A DNA stretch of 64,000 nt from Brevipalpus yothersi (Eukaryota > Arthropoda > Arachnida > Trombidiformes > Tenuipalpidae): contig QZCP01000120.1 in NCBI GenBank assembly GCA_003956705.1, positions 62,001-126,000 of the forward strand, in the 5' to 3' direction. A program made the position numbers and the translations under genes. Positions 12,112 through 23,248 of the stretch are shown one piece after another. Position 1 is the stretch's first letter. Every line of letters starts with the position of its first letter. The notes beneath the pieces are model-generated. The model had not been told where the DNA came from. It did not search any database and saw nothing but the letters and a program-made list of their open reading frames with translations.

Positions 12112-12840
12112 TCATTCAAGTACACTGTCACTCTGTAAGCAGCGATGTAAATACAAATCTCTGGTCGAAATAAAACATCGATCTGGACCAAATAGTATTG
12201 AAAAATTTTTCTCCTCACAATTCTGCAAACGATACACTTGATGAGGTTGTTGATTTGAATAATGATCAGTATTATCATGCGATATAATGAGCTGGTTGTA
12301 TCCATTTCCTGTACTCAATTCAGTACATTTTTTACCACCGTTAATATTAACGTTTGAGGTGGTCGAAAAATTATCTTCATGAGAAGAATCATGAGATGAA
12401 TCGTAATCAAGAGTCATTCCAGTGTCATCTTGATTTTTCGAATTTTTTACAATTTGTGGTGAGCAAGTAGGTGAACCTTGTTTTGAGTAATAATCTTGCC
12501 TGAGTGTATTGAGAGCACGATATATCGTTGATTTGGATGGCTTGAGACCAAATTCAGTGGTAAATAGCTGTTTCAGCTCATCGGGTGAACGTTTTCTATT
12601 CACTTTCAGCCATTCAAGCAGTCGATCACGATGCATTGAATCGAGCATATATTTTTTCTTCTTCTCAATTCTACCTTCTCGTCTCCATACCCGATTAACT
12701 GATCGAATGGTACTGTATTTAACATTAAATGTTTCGGCAATATCTCTCAGAGATGCTCCACTTTCGATAGCATCCACAATTGAACGTCTCGTTTGATTTG
12801 TAATTCGAGTATACTGCTTGGGAACACCAAGAAAATCCAT
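12112..12840 (-). CDS. Tc1/paired-type helix-turn-helix protein without a catalytic domain
   Basis: Single-exon frame of 242 residues starting at the ATG at 12840. Residues about 7-55 form one helix-turn-helix (TRRSIVDAIESGASLRDIAE then KYSTIRSVNRVWRREGRIE). Residues about 65-115 form a second (LLEWLKVNRKRSPDELKQLF then KPSKSTIYRALNTL). This bipartite arrangement is the DNA-binding half of Tc1/mariner transposases and of Pax paired domains. After residue 115 the chain becomes Ser/Asp/Asn-rich and looks disordered (DYDSSHDSSHEDNFS). No DDE/D catalytic domain follows before the stop, and I saw no flanking terminal inverted repeats. A clean frame, normal codon use and a downstream AATAAA suggest a functional DNA-binding protein, perhaps derived from a transposase. 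A truncated transposon copy is the alternative. Confidence 0.65.
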   Translation of the reverse strand: MDFLGVPKQYTRITNQTRRSIVDAIESGASLRDIAETFNVKYSTIRSVNRVWRREGRIEKKKKYMLDSMHRDRLLEWLKVNRKRSPDELKQLFTTEFGLKPSKSTIYRALNTLRQDYYSKQGSPTCSPQIVKNSKNQDDTGMTLDYDSSHDSSHEDNFSTTSNVNINGGKKCTELSTGNGYNQLIISHDNTDHYSNQQPHQVYRLQNCEEKNFSILFGPDRCFISTRDLYLHRCLQSDSVLE

Positions 12841-14564
12841 TATCACTCAAACCACCGATTTAAATATATCACAGTTGATTTCAGAGAGCCTTTGGAAAAT
12901 TTACCAATTCAACAGCCTCCAGAGCAAAAATTGGACACTCTTGATATCAATTGAACAACTCGTTTTCACGAGAAAAAATTAATTACCAGCAAAAAAAATT
13001 GAGATCGAAGATAAAGATGATTTGAGTGTAGCACTTGGGGTAATAAGATTGAAAATCAGTATCACTAGCGAAGAAATTGATAAATTGAAACTTGATAAAC
13101 TTTTTTCTTTTCTCTCTCACAAGCAGTCCCCTTAAATAGCAAACGTGAACGACAATTCATTAATCAGTTGCGATGCGCAATCGATTCGTAAGATTTAAAA
13201 GGCATGGACATTAGTTTCAGAAGTTGCACTGAATGAGAACTGAATATCTGACGACGAAGAAGAAAAGATGAGAAAGATGAGAAAAAGAAGAAAAAGAAGA
13301 AAATTTTCCTTCGTTTAGATGGAAATTTGAATAGGAAATGTATCACAATGATTTTGAGTGACTAATGTTGGCATCAGAAAAAGTATTCATGATAAGTTTT
13401 TGATAATCAGTTGCACGACTCCCTCAACTGATCTGTTCCTGATCTTGTCTTACGAGTTGCTCATTCAAATCAAAGATAATTATCGAATGATTCATATTGA
13501 TCATCCATCACAAAACATACAACACGAATATATTCACACACACAAATTTTATCAGAGACTTGAGAAGTGTGTGTGTGAACAGAAAAAAATCGGAAAAATG
13601 GATGATAAGTGATGCTCATTATCCACTTGCGTTAGCGTCAGCATTTGAGTTTTCTTGGAAGCGAGAAAAGGACGTGTCCGGAAAAGGGGCTTTTTTGGCC
13701 CATGTCCAATTTCAATGAAAATTATATATTTGGAAAGTTCATCATCCACAAATTACTATGATACCAAGTTTGGGGTGTCTAGGTCAACGATTGCTTAGTT
13801 AGCGAGGTTCAAAGTTGAACACAAAAAGTGTCCTTGATCGCAGATTTTTGCTGATAAACACATGAAATGCATGATTTCAGAGTAGATTACTCAAGGATGG
13901 ATCATTGATGTAGTTTGAGTTAAGTTTTAGTGGCAAAAAATGACAATTTTCGGAGAATGCTATTTTTTTGACGTATCAATGGAATCTACAGACTCAATCA
14001 TGATGGATTGGGTGATGATTCCTCTTATCCATGATTTCCAATGGGAATGAATCTTCTCGGCTCATAACTTGAATAACTCAATTACTCTTCCAGCATTGAT
14101 TTATCAGTTTTGTTTTTCTTCATTGCGTGAGAGAACGAATCATGCACAAGATTTTTTTCAAATATGAGTATTATTGAGGGGATGAATTGACTGGATTATA
14201 ATGGAAGATTCAACATATAATGATAGAATAGATAGATAGAATAGAATAATTCGAAATAAAGTAATGAAAGATGAATGAGTTAAATATAAAATAATGGACA
14301 ACAAAAAACTTGTGTCGAATATTTGCAAATTGTGACCAACTTGTTCCAGTTTCGACGGAGAAAGTGGTGATGAGAGAGCTCTTGAGCCTCTGAAGAGAAA
14401 TCAAGAATATGATCAATTGAGAGAGGAACACTCATGTTTGAATCGAATACTTTTCTCCAATCTATCCAATCTCGGAATCGTTTACCGACAGGTAGTTCTG
14501 AGGAGTTCTCATCGAGAAAACATCATTGATTTGTTGAGACCAATCTATTCATACATTGCGAACT
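12841..14564. other. Intergenic, no gene seen
   Basis: AT-rich. A short GA/AAGAA-rich stretch lies near 13255-13300. The small frames around 13358-13750 overlap on both strands, have no recognisable content and are probably chance. Confidence 0.5.
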
Positions 14565-14969
14565 ATGGATTGTGAAATCAAGAGTAAGAGGCAGCTAAAA
14601 AGACAGCGGATGAAAGAGAGGGACTCCAAATGGCTGTTGAGTAACCCTCCAGCTTCGGAAATAAATCCGAAGAGGGAGGAAGCGAGGGAAAAACTGCCTC
14701 GACAGTTAGGAACGAGAGCCATTAGGAACTTTGGTAGGCATCTTGGCCTCCATGACCAGAAGGGCAAGCTTTATGTGGGAGATGAAGAGAGAGAGGCCGA
14801 GGAAAAGAGAGAGGAGGCAGAATCCCTTGAAGCCAAAGCAATCAGGCAGCAAGAGCCTGCCCAAGAAATTCTAACTTCAATTAGAATCGAAAAGGGATTG
14901 ATTCCTCCTGAGCAGAAGAGTGGGCTTGAGCTCCTCCATGAAAGGGGCTTCAGAGTGAGAATGCCCTGA
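14565..14969 (+). CDS. Orphan charged ORF with atypical composition
   Basis: Open frame of 134 residues from the ATG at 14565 to TGA. The predicted protein is dominated by Lys, Arg and Glu (for example KRQLKRQRMKERDSKW and EEREAEEKREEAESLEAK) and is probably helical or coiled-coil in the middle. No domain is recognised. The stretch is visibly richer in G and C than its AT-rich surroundings and uses AGG and GAG codons far more than neighbouring genes. A different origin, such as a mobile element or transferred segment, is therefore possible. No splice sites, reverse transcriptase or repeats were seen next to it. It could also be an isolated exon. Confidence 0.35.
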   Translation: MDCEIKSKRQLKRQRMKERDSKWLLSNPPASEINPKREEAREKLPRQLGTRAIRNFGRHLGLHDQKGKLYVGDEEREAEEKREEAESLEAKAIRQQEPAQEILTSIRIEKGLIPPEQKSGLELLHERGFRVRMP

Positions 14970-15168
14970 ACGATAGGCAAGTGGAGGCAAAGACAACCAC
15001 TCTAAAAAACTGTCTGAGGTCAGTCAAAATCCATCCTTACCTTCACGTGGTGCTGACTGTTTAACACTGACAGGGCTCTGGTAATCTATTGATAATAGAA
15101 TTGAAATTATCCTATCAGTTCTCGATATCAAAGCTTCACCCTAGAGAAATACCAAAAAAAGCTTTATT

Positions 15169-15277
15169 TGACCAACTTTCCCCAATTTCCGGGACATGAG
15201 ATAAGGCCCATCTTATCTCACTTCCGATGACAGATAAGAAAATGTTATCACTACTCGGTCGTAACACCATTTTTTTG
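15169..15277. repeat. GATA-rich direct repeat, copy A
   Basis: About 109 bp, nearly identical to 15426-15532. It contains the palindrome TGAGATAAG-GCCCAT-CTTATCTCA (15197-15220) and a GATAAG/TTATC pair just after it. A diverged partial copy (CTTATCTTATCTCA and GATAAGAAAATGTTATCA) lies between, at about 15319-15362. Confidence 0.85.
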
Positions 15278-15425
15278 CATATTTATCATCTTTTTTATCA
15301 GTCGCTGACTGAGCCATACCTTATCTTATCTCATTTTTGATGAAAGATAAGAAAATGTTATCAGTTCAGGATTTACATCTATCATTTTTGAGATAATTCA
15401 AAGTTATGAGTAAAAAGGCTCATTT

Positions 15426-15532
15426 TGACCAACTTCCCCCAATTTCCGGGAAATGAGATAAGGCCCATCTTATCTCACTTCCGATGACAGATAAGAAAAT
15501 GTTATCACTACTCGGTCGTAACACCATTTTTT
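15426..15532. repeat. GATA-rich direct repeat, copy B
   Basis: Second copy of the element at 15169-15277, offset by 257 bp, with only a few differences. Confidence 0.85.
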
Positions 15533-18132
15533 CTCTCATCTCGAATTCAGTTCATCTGGCATGATTTTTGACCTGATATTCGTAATCCTCGTCAAAAGTT
15601 CATCTAAGATAGAACAAAATTTTCAAAATCAAAAATGGGCCATTTCCGGACACGTCCTTTGCTTTTGAAGAACGAAATTTTCTCATGAAAATTATTCTGC
15701 CGATGAATATTATCTCAGAATGATTTTTGTTCTTTCATTTCTACATTTCATAAAGTAGTGAGGAATATGCTCAAATTCCTTGACTCTTTGTTTTTGTATA
15801 CCTAGATGATGTCATTCCAATTTTTCTGATAAAATAATCCGGATGATCAGGGCTTATCAGATCAACAGATGGAAGCCTTTTATTGTCTAATTATTTTTTC
15901 AATCAAGAACTTATAACTCATCATGAACAATTTTCTTCATGTTCCTATTGTTGCACTTTTATTTCTACGAATAATGAGCAATTCAATAAGCTCCTCAGTA
16001 AGAAGGAATTTTTCGTTGCACCAAAATACAGGCTGAGTATAGTCGAAGAGATGATCATTAAAGCTTACTCAAATGGAATTGAACACACTTCTTGTGATAC
16101 GGAGCATTACAATGTGAACAGTTTACTATGTAGTGCTAGTAAATGGAAAAGAGGTAGAACGATAACCAATGATAAAATAAATTGATCAATCTTGATTGAC
16201 CTTACTTCTTTCAGTAGAGGCTCATCGAAGTTGCTACCTCACATTTTCACATGTCCATTTAATTGAGAAGCTTGCTAATTCACTTGGATAATAACGGTAA
16301 ACTTATCACTTACACAGCGTCTGTGAGCTAAAATAGGGTAAAGAGTGAACCTAGTCAATTTGCCCTAGTTAACTGAATGATCACTCTAGTCGACGAAGCT
16401 ATCCATAATAAAACTATTCTCAATATGAATAAGAATCAATTTTTATTCCTCAGTGAATAAAAATGTTCGGTTTTTTAGAGGAATACTGTTCTGTGTCATA
16501 CCACGTGAACTTTCACATATCTTATAATAGATATTTTTGATTGTGAAGAGCTTTCTCTATATATTTTGTCTTAACCATCTTTTCACTCCCAGCCCAGTTT
16601 TGACTCACAAAGATGAGTCTGATTGTGAGCTTGACATTGCTTCGTTGACTATATTATGATTTAGGTCTTCAGCCCTCTAACGAGTATTGGTGACCATTTC
16701 AGATGATACTTACTAATTTTATTTATGATGATTCTTTCACAAATTTCAATAATCTATGATATATATAGCGGTACTTGAATACAGGCTCCTAAGAGCTCTG
16801 AGAAGTTGAACTCATGTCCATTTCAGGTCACATCTACTCATCTTGCTCAATGTCCCATTAAGTTTCTGAACAATTTCCATCATATGTAGATTTCTAATCA
16901 ATAGCTAAGCTTTCAGGGACGGTATTATCATGAGACTAGAAGCTAGTTCCTCATTATCTAAGTCCACAGTGTTTTTATCATTCTTCATGAATGGGATCGT
17001 TGATATCTTCTGCTACACTGTCTTGAGGCTGCTAGCTTGAGGAGACATTTCTCCGATCCTTCAAATTCGAAAAGGACTCATGAATGTCCATCTTATCGCC
17101 ATAATCTGTTCATCGTTTAACAGAAACCTAGGTAGTGTGAAAAACTTCGACAATTTGTGGATGTTGATTCTTCTTTTCTTCTTTCCTTTTGGGGAGAAAA
17201 TTTCCACCGAAAAAACTGAATTCAGTTAGAATATTTGATCCATAACTAGAAATCAACTTAAAATGGTTGTCTACTTCCTATTTCTTATTTTACGATGGTG
17301 TAAGCGGAAAAAAATTCGCCCAATTTTCTTGACTCATTGTTTTTGTTTTCATGAATGATGTCATAATAGTTTTTTGCTAAAAACAATCAAGACAATCAAG
17401 CGAGAGCTTACTCAAGGTGCTCAATTTAACAGAGAAAAAGAGCCTTTTATTATTTGTTATTTTTTTATTTTTAAAAATATCTACCAATGATTTGTTGTTG
17501 AGGAAGTAATTTTGTTTCTCTTTTAAGTCATTCCATACTAACAATTAACATGATTTCAAGAGCACCAAAATTGTTTCCCATCAGCAAGAAAATATGATAT
17601 TGAAAGAATGTCATAGAAAAATATAACATCTCTTATTGATCATATTATTATTAAAATTCATTCGACAAGAGGAAAAAAAATAATCACTCAATAATTTCTA
17701 CGCTAAGCAACAGCAGCAGCCCAGAAAAAAATCAACCCCTGAGATTTCAAATGATCAAGTCCTAAGATTCATTTCGATTTTCATCTCTCATCTCAATCAT
17801 CCTACATAAACAATGATTCACAATCAAATTAAATTTGAATTAAATCAAATTCTTTCAAAAACAATCCTCCAAAAAAAAGTATAAAAAAAAATAATCTTTT
17901 AAACATCAACACTCCTGGCGGCGATAGTATCAACTATCTAGATCCGAAAAAAAAGCATCAAAAAAGCCTAGCTAATATCGATATTTATGTGAGTATCTAA
18001 AGCAAAACATCTAAAACATCTTCCAAAATGTTGCTCAAAAAGCTCAGAAAAGACTTTTACCTGCTAACATCATAAGAAGTGAAATCGATTTGTTTTGTGT
18101 TTAATTGAAATTGTCACAATTAAGGTCAAAAA

Positions 18133-20927
18133 ATGAAGAATGGTAATCCACAGAAGCCGAGACAAAGTACTCGTAAGGTAAGTGATGGCCACTTTTGATC
18201 TGTATGATGGTGTAAAAATTGTTTTTACCGTGTGTATGTGTGTGTATGTTGGTGATGACCAAATTTTTAACTGATCGACTGATTTTTGTGTAAGAGAGAA
18301 GAAATAGGCACACATCAAGTACCTTAAGTACGTGTGTGAAAAATTATTATTATTATTATTATTATCAACATTTTTCAATTTGTTTGGTTAAATTTTTTTA
18401 TTCCTTATACACTTTCCCAATGTCTATTGGTAATTACAATATATTGTTGTCGTTAATTTTATAGAAAATTAAAAAATCATTGGGACCCGATTTTCTGGAT
18501 CCATCAAATATTGGTTCACATTCGGCCAAAGAGACCAAAACTGAAACCAAAGCCGAAGATATAAAATGCGAAATATGTAAAGAAAGCTGTTCACCAAAAT
18601 CACCAAAAGGACCCAGTATATCATGTCATGTGTGTAAGACTGCACAAGGTATGGCTAAAAAAACAATATTTCATAATGATCGCACATAACATGTTTATGT
18701 GTAGGGAAATTGATTTTCATTCATAATAGGTGCAATGACGATATGTGGATATTGTTTTGCCTGACAGAGGGGAAATCAATCAATTTACTTGATCAAATTG
18801 TAAAATCTTCTTCTTATCTTATTTTCAGCTCACAATACATGTGTACGCAATCGGCTTAACAAAAGACACACACACACAGTATGGAAGTGCCTAGATTGTA
18901 AGCCATGTTTCCGTTGTGAAGAGGGTCGATCCGAAAACGTAAGTGATAATTAAGATGGAGAGATGGAACTTTCTCATTCAAATCAGGATATCTTCTAACC
19001 TCTTCTATATTTTCTTTTCTTATTACAGAACCATATTGTGTACTGTATGCACTGTAAGGCTCCTTATCACTTCAAATGCGCTTTGGCACACTGGAGTAAG
19101 TTTCGATTCATCTTTTGATAAGCATCTCTAAAATTACATAAAGCTATTACAAACATCAATAGTAGATGAACTCTAAACAATTATATATCATCTATTTTTC
19201 TGACTAAAATGTTTTTCATTCATCATTATAGAGAAAGGAGTTTGTGTGGTATGCGATAAATACCATCCAAACAAAAAAACACCAGAAGAAGAGAGAAGAG
19301 AGTTGGCTAGGAAAAGAGAAATTGAGTTGGAAAGAGCAGCTCACGCAGCTAGATCAGCATCTACTTCTGCATCTACTTCCACTTCTACTTCGGCTTCAGT
19401 TTCGGCTTCTGCCTCTGCTACAGCCTCTTCCTCCACTGCAACTACTACTTCCACTAGCACCTCTGTTCCTACACCTGAGGAGACCAAGAAATCTGGAGCA
19501 TCTTTGTTAACTGGGCCTAATTCGAGTTCCCGTAAAACACGATCGGCTACAAGTAGCAATAATAGCTTGAAAAGTTCTACAGGTGACACTTCATCACCAT
19601 CATCCTCATCTTCATCACCTTACAAACGAGAAACTCGGGCTCTTGGTCGACTCAGAAGGTCTGCGGGTGAACAAACTCCAGATGAGAATTCACAAACATC
19701 TACCAGGAGTTCCAAAAGAGGCTATAAACACACCCGTTCAACGGTAATTTTTCGTTGTCCGTAAATTGAAATTCTAGATCTCAGTATCTTACTTGGATCT
19801 TGCTCTTGTATCTGAAATGCTTCATTTGATTTTTCATCTCTCATTAACAGGCGAAAAAGGCAAAACGAGATGTGGACTCTGAATCTAATTCTGGCTCCGA
19901 TGTTGACGATAGTGAGAAGAAAATTGAAACTGATGACGAGGGAGAGGAAACGAAGAATGAAGGAGATGATAAGATGAACAGATCTTCTTCTTCAAGTTTG
20001 AATGATAGTACGAGTATTCCTTCTGGATCACAGCCTCAAGAAAGTCAAGCAAGCATCGCCAACGATCTTGATCCTGATGAATCTAATGTTGAAGAAAATG
20101 TTGATTTAGATAACGATGACAAAGCTTCTGAAGTTTCAGAACCTCAAGGGAGCGTTGTACCCATGGACGCATCTATTGATGAGCAACCTACCCATGATGA
20201 GAACTCTTCAGAAACCCCAACAGACATTAAGCAAAATGACGAAGCATCACCTAAAATGGAAATCGATACTGAATCGAAGGCTGAGAATCTTGATGAGGAT
20301 GCCGACAACAAGTCTGTCTCCGACTCTCAATCGGTTTCGAACAGTAAGCTCGATTCATCACAGGATCAATTGGGGAATGAAGCTCCGAAAGTTCAAAATG
20401 CTCGTAGAGATTCAACGAATGCTGTCAATGCTGATAACTTGCTTGAGAAATCTGAAACAACTAATAAATCGACCACAGAAGCCCAAGTGAATGGTAGTGA
20501 TAAAGCTCCATCAGGGGTTTCTTCAAGAATCATGAAAGATGCGAATGGTTCTGCGAAATTGAAGTCTGCACTTTTCGAAAGGTAAGTAGAAAAACCTTCC
20601 AATTTCCAATGTTTGATGAAGCCCAGACGTAATCATGTTCTCAAACAACCTCAATTTCACAGAATTTACAAAGTCGGAGGACTCTTACCAGCTGAAACAT
20701 CAGATTGGACTGTTGACGATGTTGGAGATTTCATCAAGTTCTTAGGTTTCCCAAAAGAAGCTGAAAATTTCGTTACAAATCAGATAGATGGCAAAAGTTT
20801 GCTGCTTTTAACGCGTCAAGATGTTTTGACTGGATTTAAAATGAAACTAGGACCAGCGCTCAAAATTTATGCCCACATCTTCTGTCTCCAACGGAAGAAG
20901 CCGTCTCTCCTACTAGAAGATCAATGA
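18133..20927 (+). CDS. Double PHD finger (DPF) + SAM domain protein, copy 1 (complete)
   Basis: Seven exons with GT..AG introns and consistent phase: 18133-18177, 18465-18648, 18829-18938, 19029-19095, 19232-19743, 19851-20581 and 20663-20927, giving 637 residues. Residues 50-143 form a compact double PHD finger. PHD1 has CEIC, CHVC, HNTC and CLDC; PHD2 has CFRC, CMHC, YHFKC and CVVC. All zinc ligands are present, in the same order as the DPF of KAT6 acetyltransferases and the DPF proteins. A Ser/Thr-rich linker follows (exon 5), then a long acidic, disordered exon 6. Residues 565-627 are a SAM domain (DWTVDDVGDFIKFLGF, IDGKSLLLLTRQDVLTGF, LGPALKIY) of the Polycomb/L3MBTL/SAMD1 type. DPF domains read acylated histone H3 tails and these SAM domains often polymerise, so a chromatin reader or scaffold is inferred. 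No catalytic domain is present. The start is the ATG of a 15-residue first exon ending AAG/GTAAGT. It is the only copy in the cluster with an intact layout. Confidence 0.85.
18343..18364. repeat. (ATT)n microsatellite in intron 1 of copy 1
   Basis: Short ATT trinucleotide run within the first intron. Confidence 0.8.
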
Positions 20928-22706
20928 TGGAATCGAATTCTGTGTATAATTTTATTGATATGACATTTCTCTTTTCCAATCACCAAGTTCCAGCAGAACT
21001 TTTGATTGTATGCTGAGCTGGTTTATTTTTGTGTTTAAATCTGTCTGCATTCAGTAAAATACATCTGATTCAAATGAGTGAAAAGAATTTGTTACTGCAG
21101 TCTCCTAAGAAACTATTTCCATCTCGATGCAATAACGATGAGAATGAAGAGTCCAATTAGAATTTTTTTGTTTTCATTTTCTACCAAAATTCGTGAAAAA
21201 TTCTTAGGTGCTGAAGTGTGATTCTGAGAAGAGGAAAAGAAAAGCAGATAGAATTTTAACCTCGTTTCGAGCTGCTAATAGATGAGAGTGAGGACTTGAA
21301 TTGTAGTCATATCCCCAACAGACATCATGAGTAACATGTTCGGACAAGAGCCTAAGTTTTCCGTTCTTACGATGAAGTTGGTTTGTTCGTTAAATCCTGT
21401 AGAACTTTAACCTTCATCGCTCCTTGTGGAAGATACATGAATGTGTTCCCACAACAATTTGAACTTAGACTCTTTAGCAAGTATGCTTCTGATTTTTCAG
21501 CATGTACCATTAAAATGATAATAGTATAATGGTTAGTGCAGTTGTAGAGTGTGAAAGGAAAAAATACAAAGGCTGAAGCTGGAATGAATATAAAGGTCGA
21601 TCTTCCTTTAGCATGATTATCGTTTTATATCTTGTTCTCAATCAGATTAAAATGATGAGCCTGAGCCATCAGATATGAATCGATCGAATGGTGCTTCGAG
21701 AGTTCGAGACACTCTTAAAGATTTTTGAATGCTGATGTTTGTTGAGAACATTTGAAGAAGCTGAAAGTTCTTCGGCAGAAATGCAAATAAATAGTAAAGT
21801 AGTAAAGTACAAAAAACTTTCTCACACATTTTGCTCTTGCTAGCATCACCCTTGGTATTCAGTTTTGAGCTTTTTGACCATGTGGATCGATATTCGATGA
21901 ATAATCACTCTCGATTCTTAACCATGGTATCGAGTAACTTTTTTTACAAATTTTGTTAAATACTCGATAAAGGTTCTCAATGAAGATTCTAAGTGAATGA
22001 ATTGAATTCAATGGATTCCTTTTGACAAAAAACTTATTCCACACATATCGACACGAATTATTTCAGTATCAACTACTGTAGTTAATACTAGAACTTTACA
22101 ATTTGTACAACAAAGTATAAACTTTTCACCACAGTAAAGTATTTTAAGTTTCAAATCCATGGAAAAAGTATTCAGGTAATTTTTGGGTGTTCTGAGCGTA
22201 AAAAACTAAGTTTCCCTGGATCACTTCTCATTCATAGATTATGACTACGTTTAATGTAAATTTTGAGATTATCTAATTTAATTATTTTAATATTTATTTA
22301 ATTTTGCTCATATAAGCTTAGCTTTCTTGATATATACAATATGTACAATATCACACACCAAATTTTATTTATATACCTTGCATATAAATGGGATGGATCA
22401 TATTTTGGGTTGTGTATAATACCAACCTCTATTGTCCCAGGAATTAGGTGATAGCAAATAAATGGGTTGATAATATGAATTAACCATCAGATCAATCTAT
22501 TAGTTAACACATCACCATTTTCAATTTTACTGTACCTCTAAGAAATTTAAACGTGCGCTCTCTGAAATTTAGGCTAAATTATTTAGCCTTGCCGCGATGC
22601 GGATTCAAGGATCGTTGAAATAAAAGATACTCTACTGTATCAGCTTTGAACGATAATTTTTCGTCATTAAAGCAGAATTGATGCCTCATGATAGTGGCGT
22701 TTTGAA

Positions 22707-22960
22707 CTCTATATCTTTGATTTTGTTATTGATTTTATTACTTTGAGTGTTGACTAGAGTTTGATGAATATATTGTGCGTTACTAAAACTTGACTCGAAA
22801 ATTAAATTTGATGCGCGACATTGTTATTGAATAGTTATTTTGTTAGTGTGTGCTGGAGAGAGGGACCTTAGAAACCACGTGGTCCCCCTGATAAATCTAT
22901 TCAATTTCGGTGACATTTACACAAAATCACAAAATTTGTGTAACAGAGAAGAATGTATTC
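22707..22960 (+). promoter_or_regulatory. Upstream region of copy 2, duplicated at 25507-25775
   Basis: This block shares long identical stretches with 25507-25775, for example TTGACTCGAAAATTAAATTTGATGCGCGACATTGTTATTGAATAGTTA in both (quoted here in part: GATGCGCGACATTGTTATTG). In both places it sits just upstream of a DPF-family coding region, so it is the likely promoter or 5' UTR. This is inference from position; no TATA box or initiator was assigned. Confidence 0.55.
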
Positions 22961-22988
22961 AATATCATAAATCCGAACAATTATATCA

Positions 22989-22997
22989 AATAATAAC

Positions 22998-23048
<51 letters not shown>
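22989..23048. repeat. (AAT)n microsatellite
   Basis: AAT trinucleotide run of about 19 units, upstream of copy 2. It is not present in the matching position of the 25.5 kb duplicate. Confidence 0.95.
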
Positions 23049-23248
23049 TGTCATCAAACTATCGTCAATTGGGAGGTGTCACAACGTGTTGTTTCAATTA
23101 TCGTACAATAACGTTATTGTTTGTGTGTGAAAAAATCAAAAGGTGCATTTGATCAGCCAATTATCTTCTATATTTTGTGAACGGAAAATCATACGAGATA
23201 GCTCAATAAAAGGTTGAACCGTTAAATCAAGATACAGTCGACAAAGCC

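Larger units (their letters stand above)
14970..18132. other. Intergenic with GATA-rich direct repeat
   Basis: Holds the duplicated element at 15169-15532 and a doubtful 100-residue frame at 15883-16185 with no recognised domain. The rest is AT-rich with no visible gene. Confidence 0.5.
20928..23248. other. Spacer between copies 1 and 2 of the DPF cluster
   Basis: AT-rich with no convincing gene. Its right end (about 22707-22960) is duplicated upstream of the multi-DPF gene and probably contains a promoter. An (AAT)n run lies at 22989-23048. Confidence 0.6.

Noticed and set aside
15883..16185. 100-residue plus-strand frame
   Set aside because: It shows no domain, no homologous pattern and no splice or polyadenylation support. 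It is left unannotated as a gene but mentioned in the intergenic entry.
19341..19589. Minus-strand Val/Glu/Ala-rich frame, with equivalents at 25790, 26987, 30665 and 31886
   Set aside because: These are antisense shadows of the Ser/Thr-rich linker exons of the DPF cluster. They repeat only because the sense exons are duplicated.
21520..21580. tRNA-like string TAGTATAATGGTTAGTGC
   Set aside because: It resembles an A box, but no B box (GGTTCGA-type) and no acceptor-stem pairing follow within tRNA distance.
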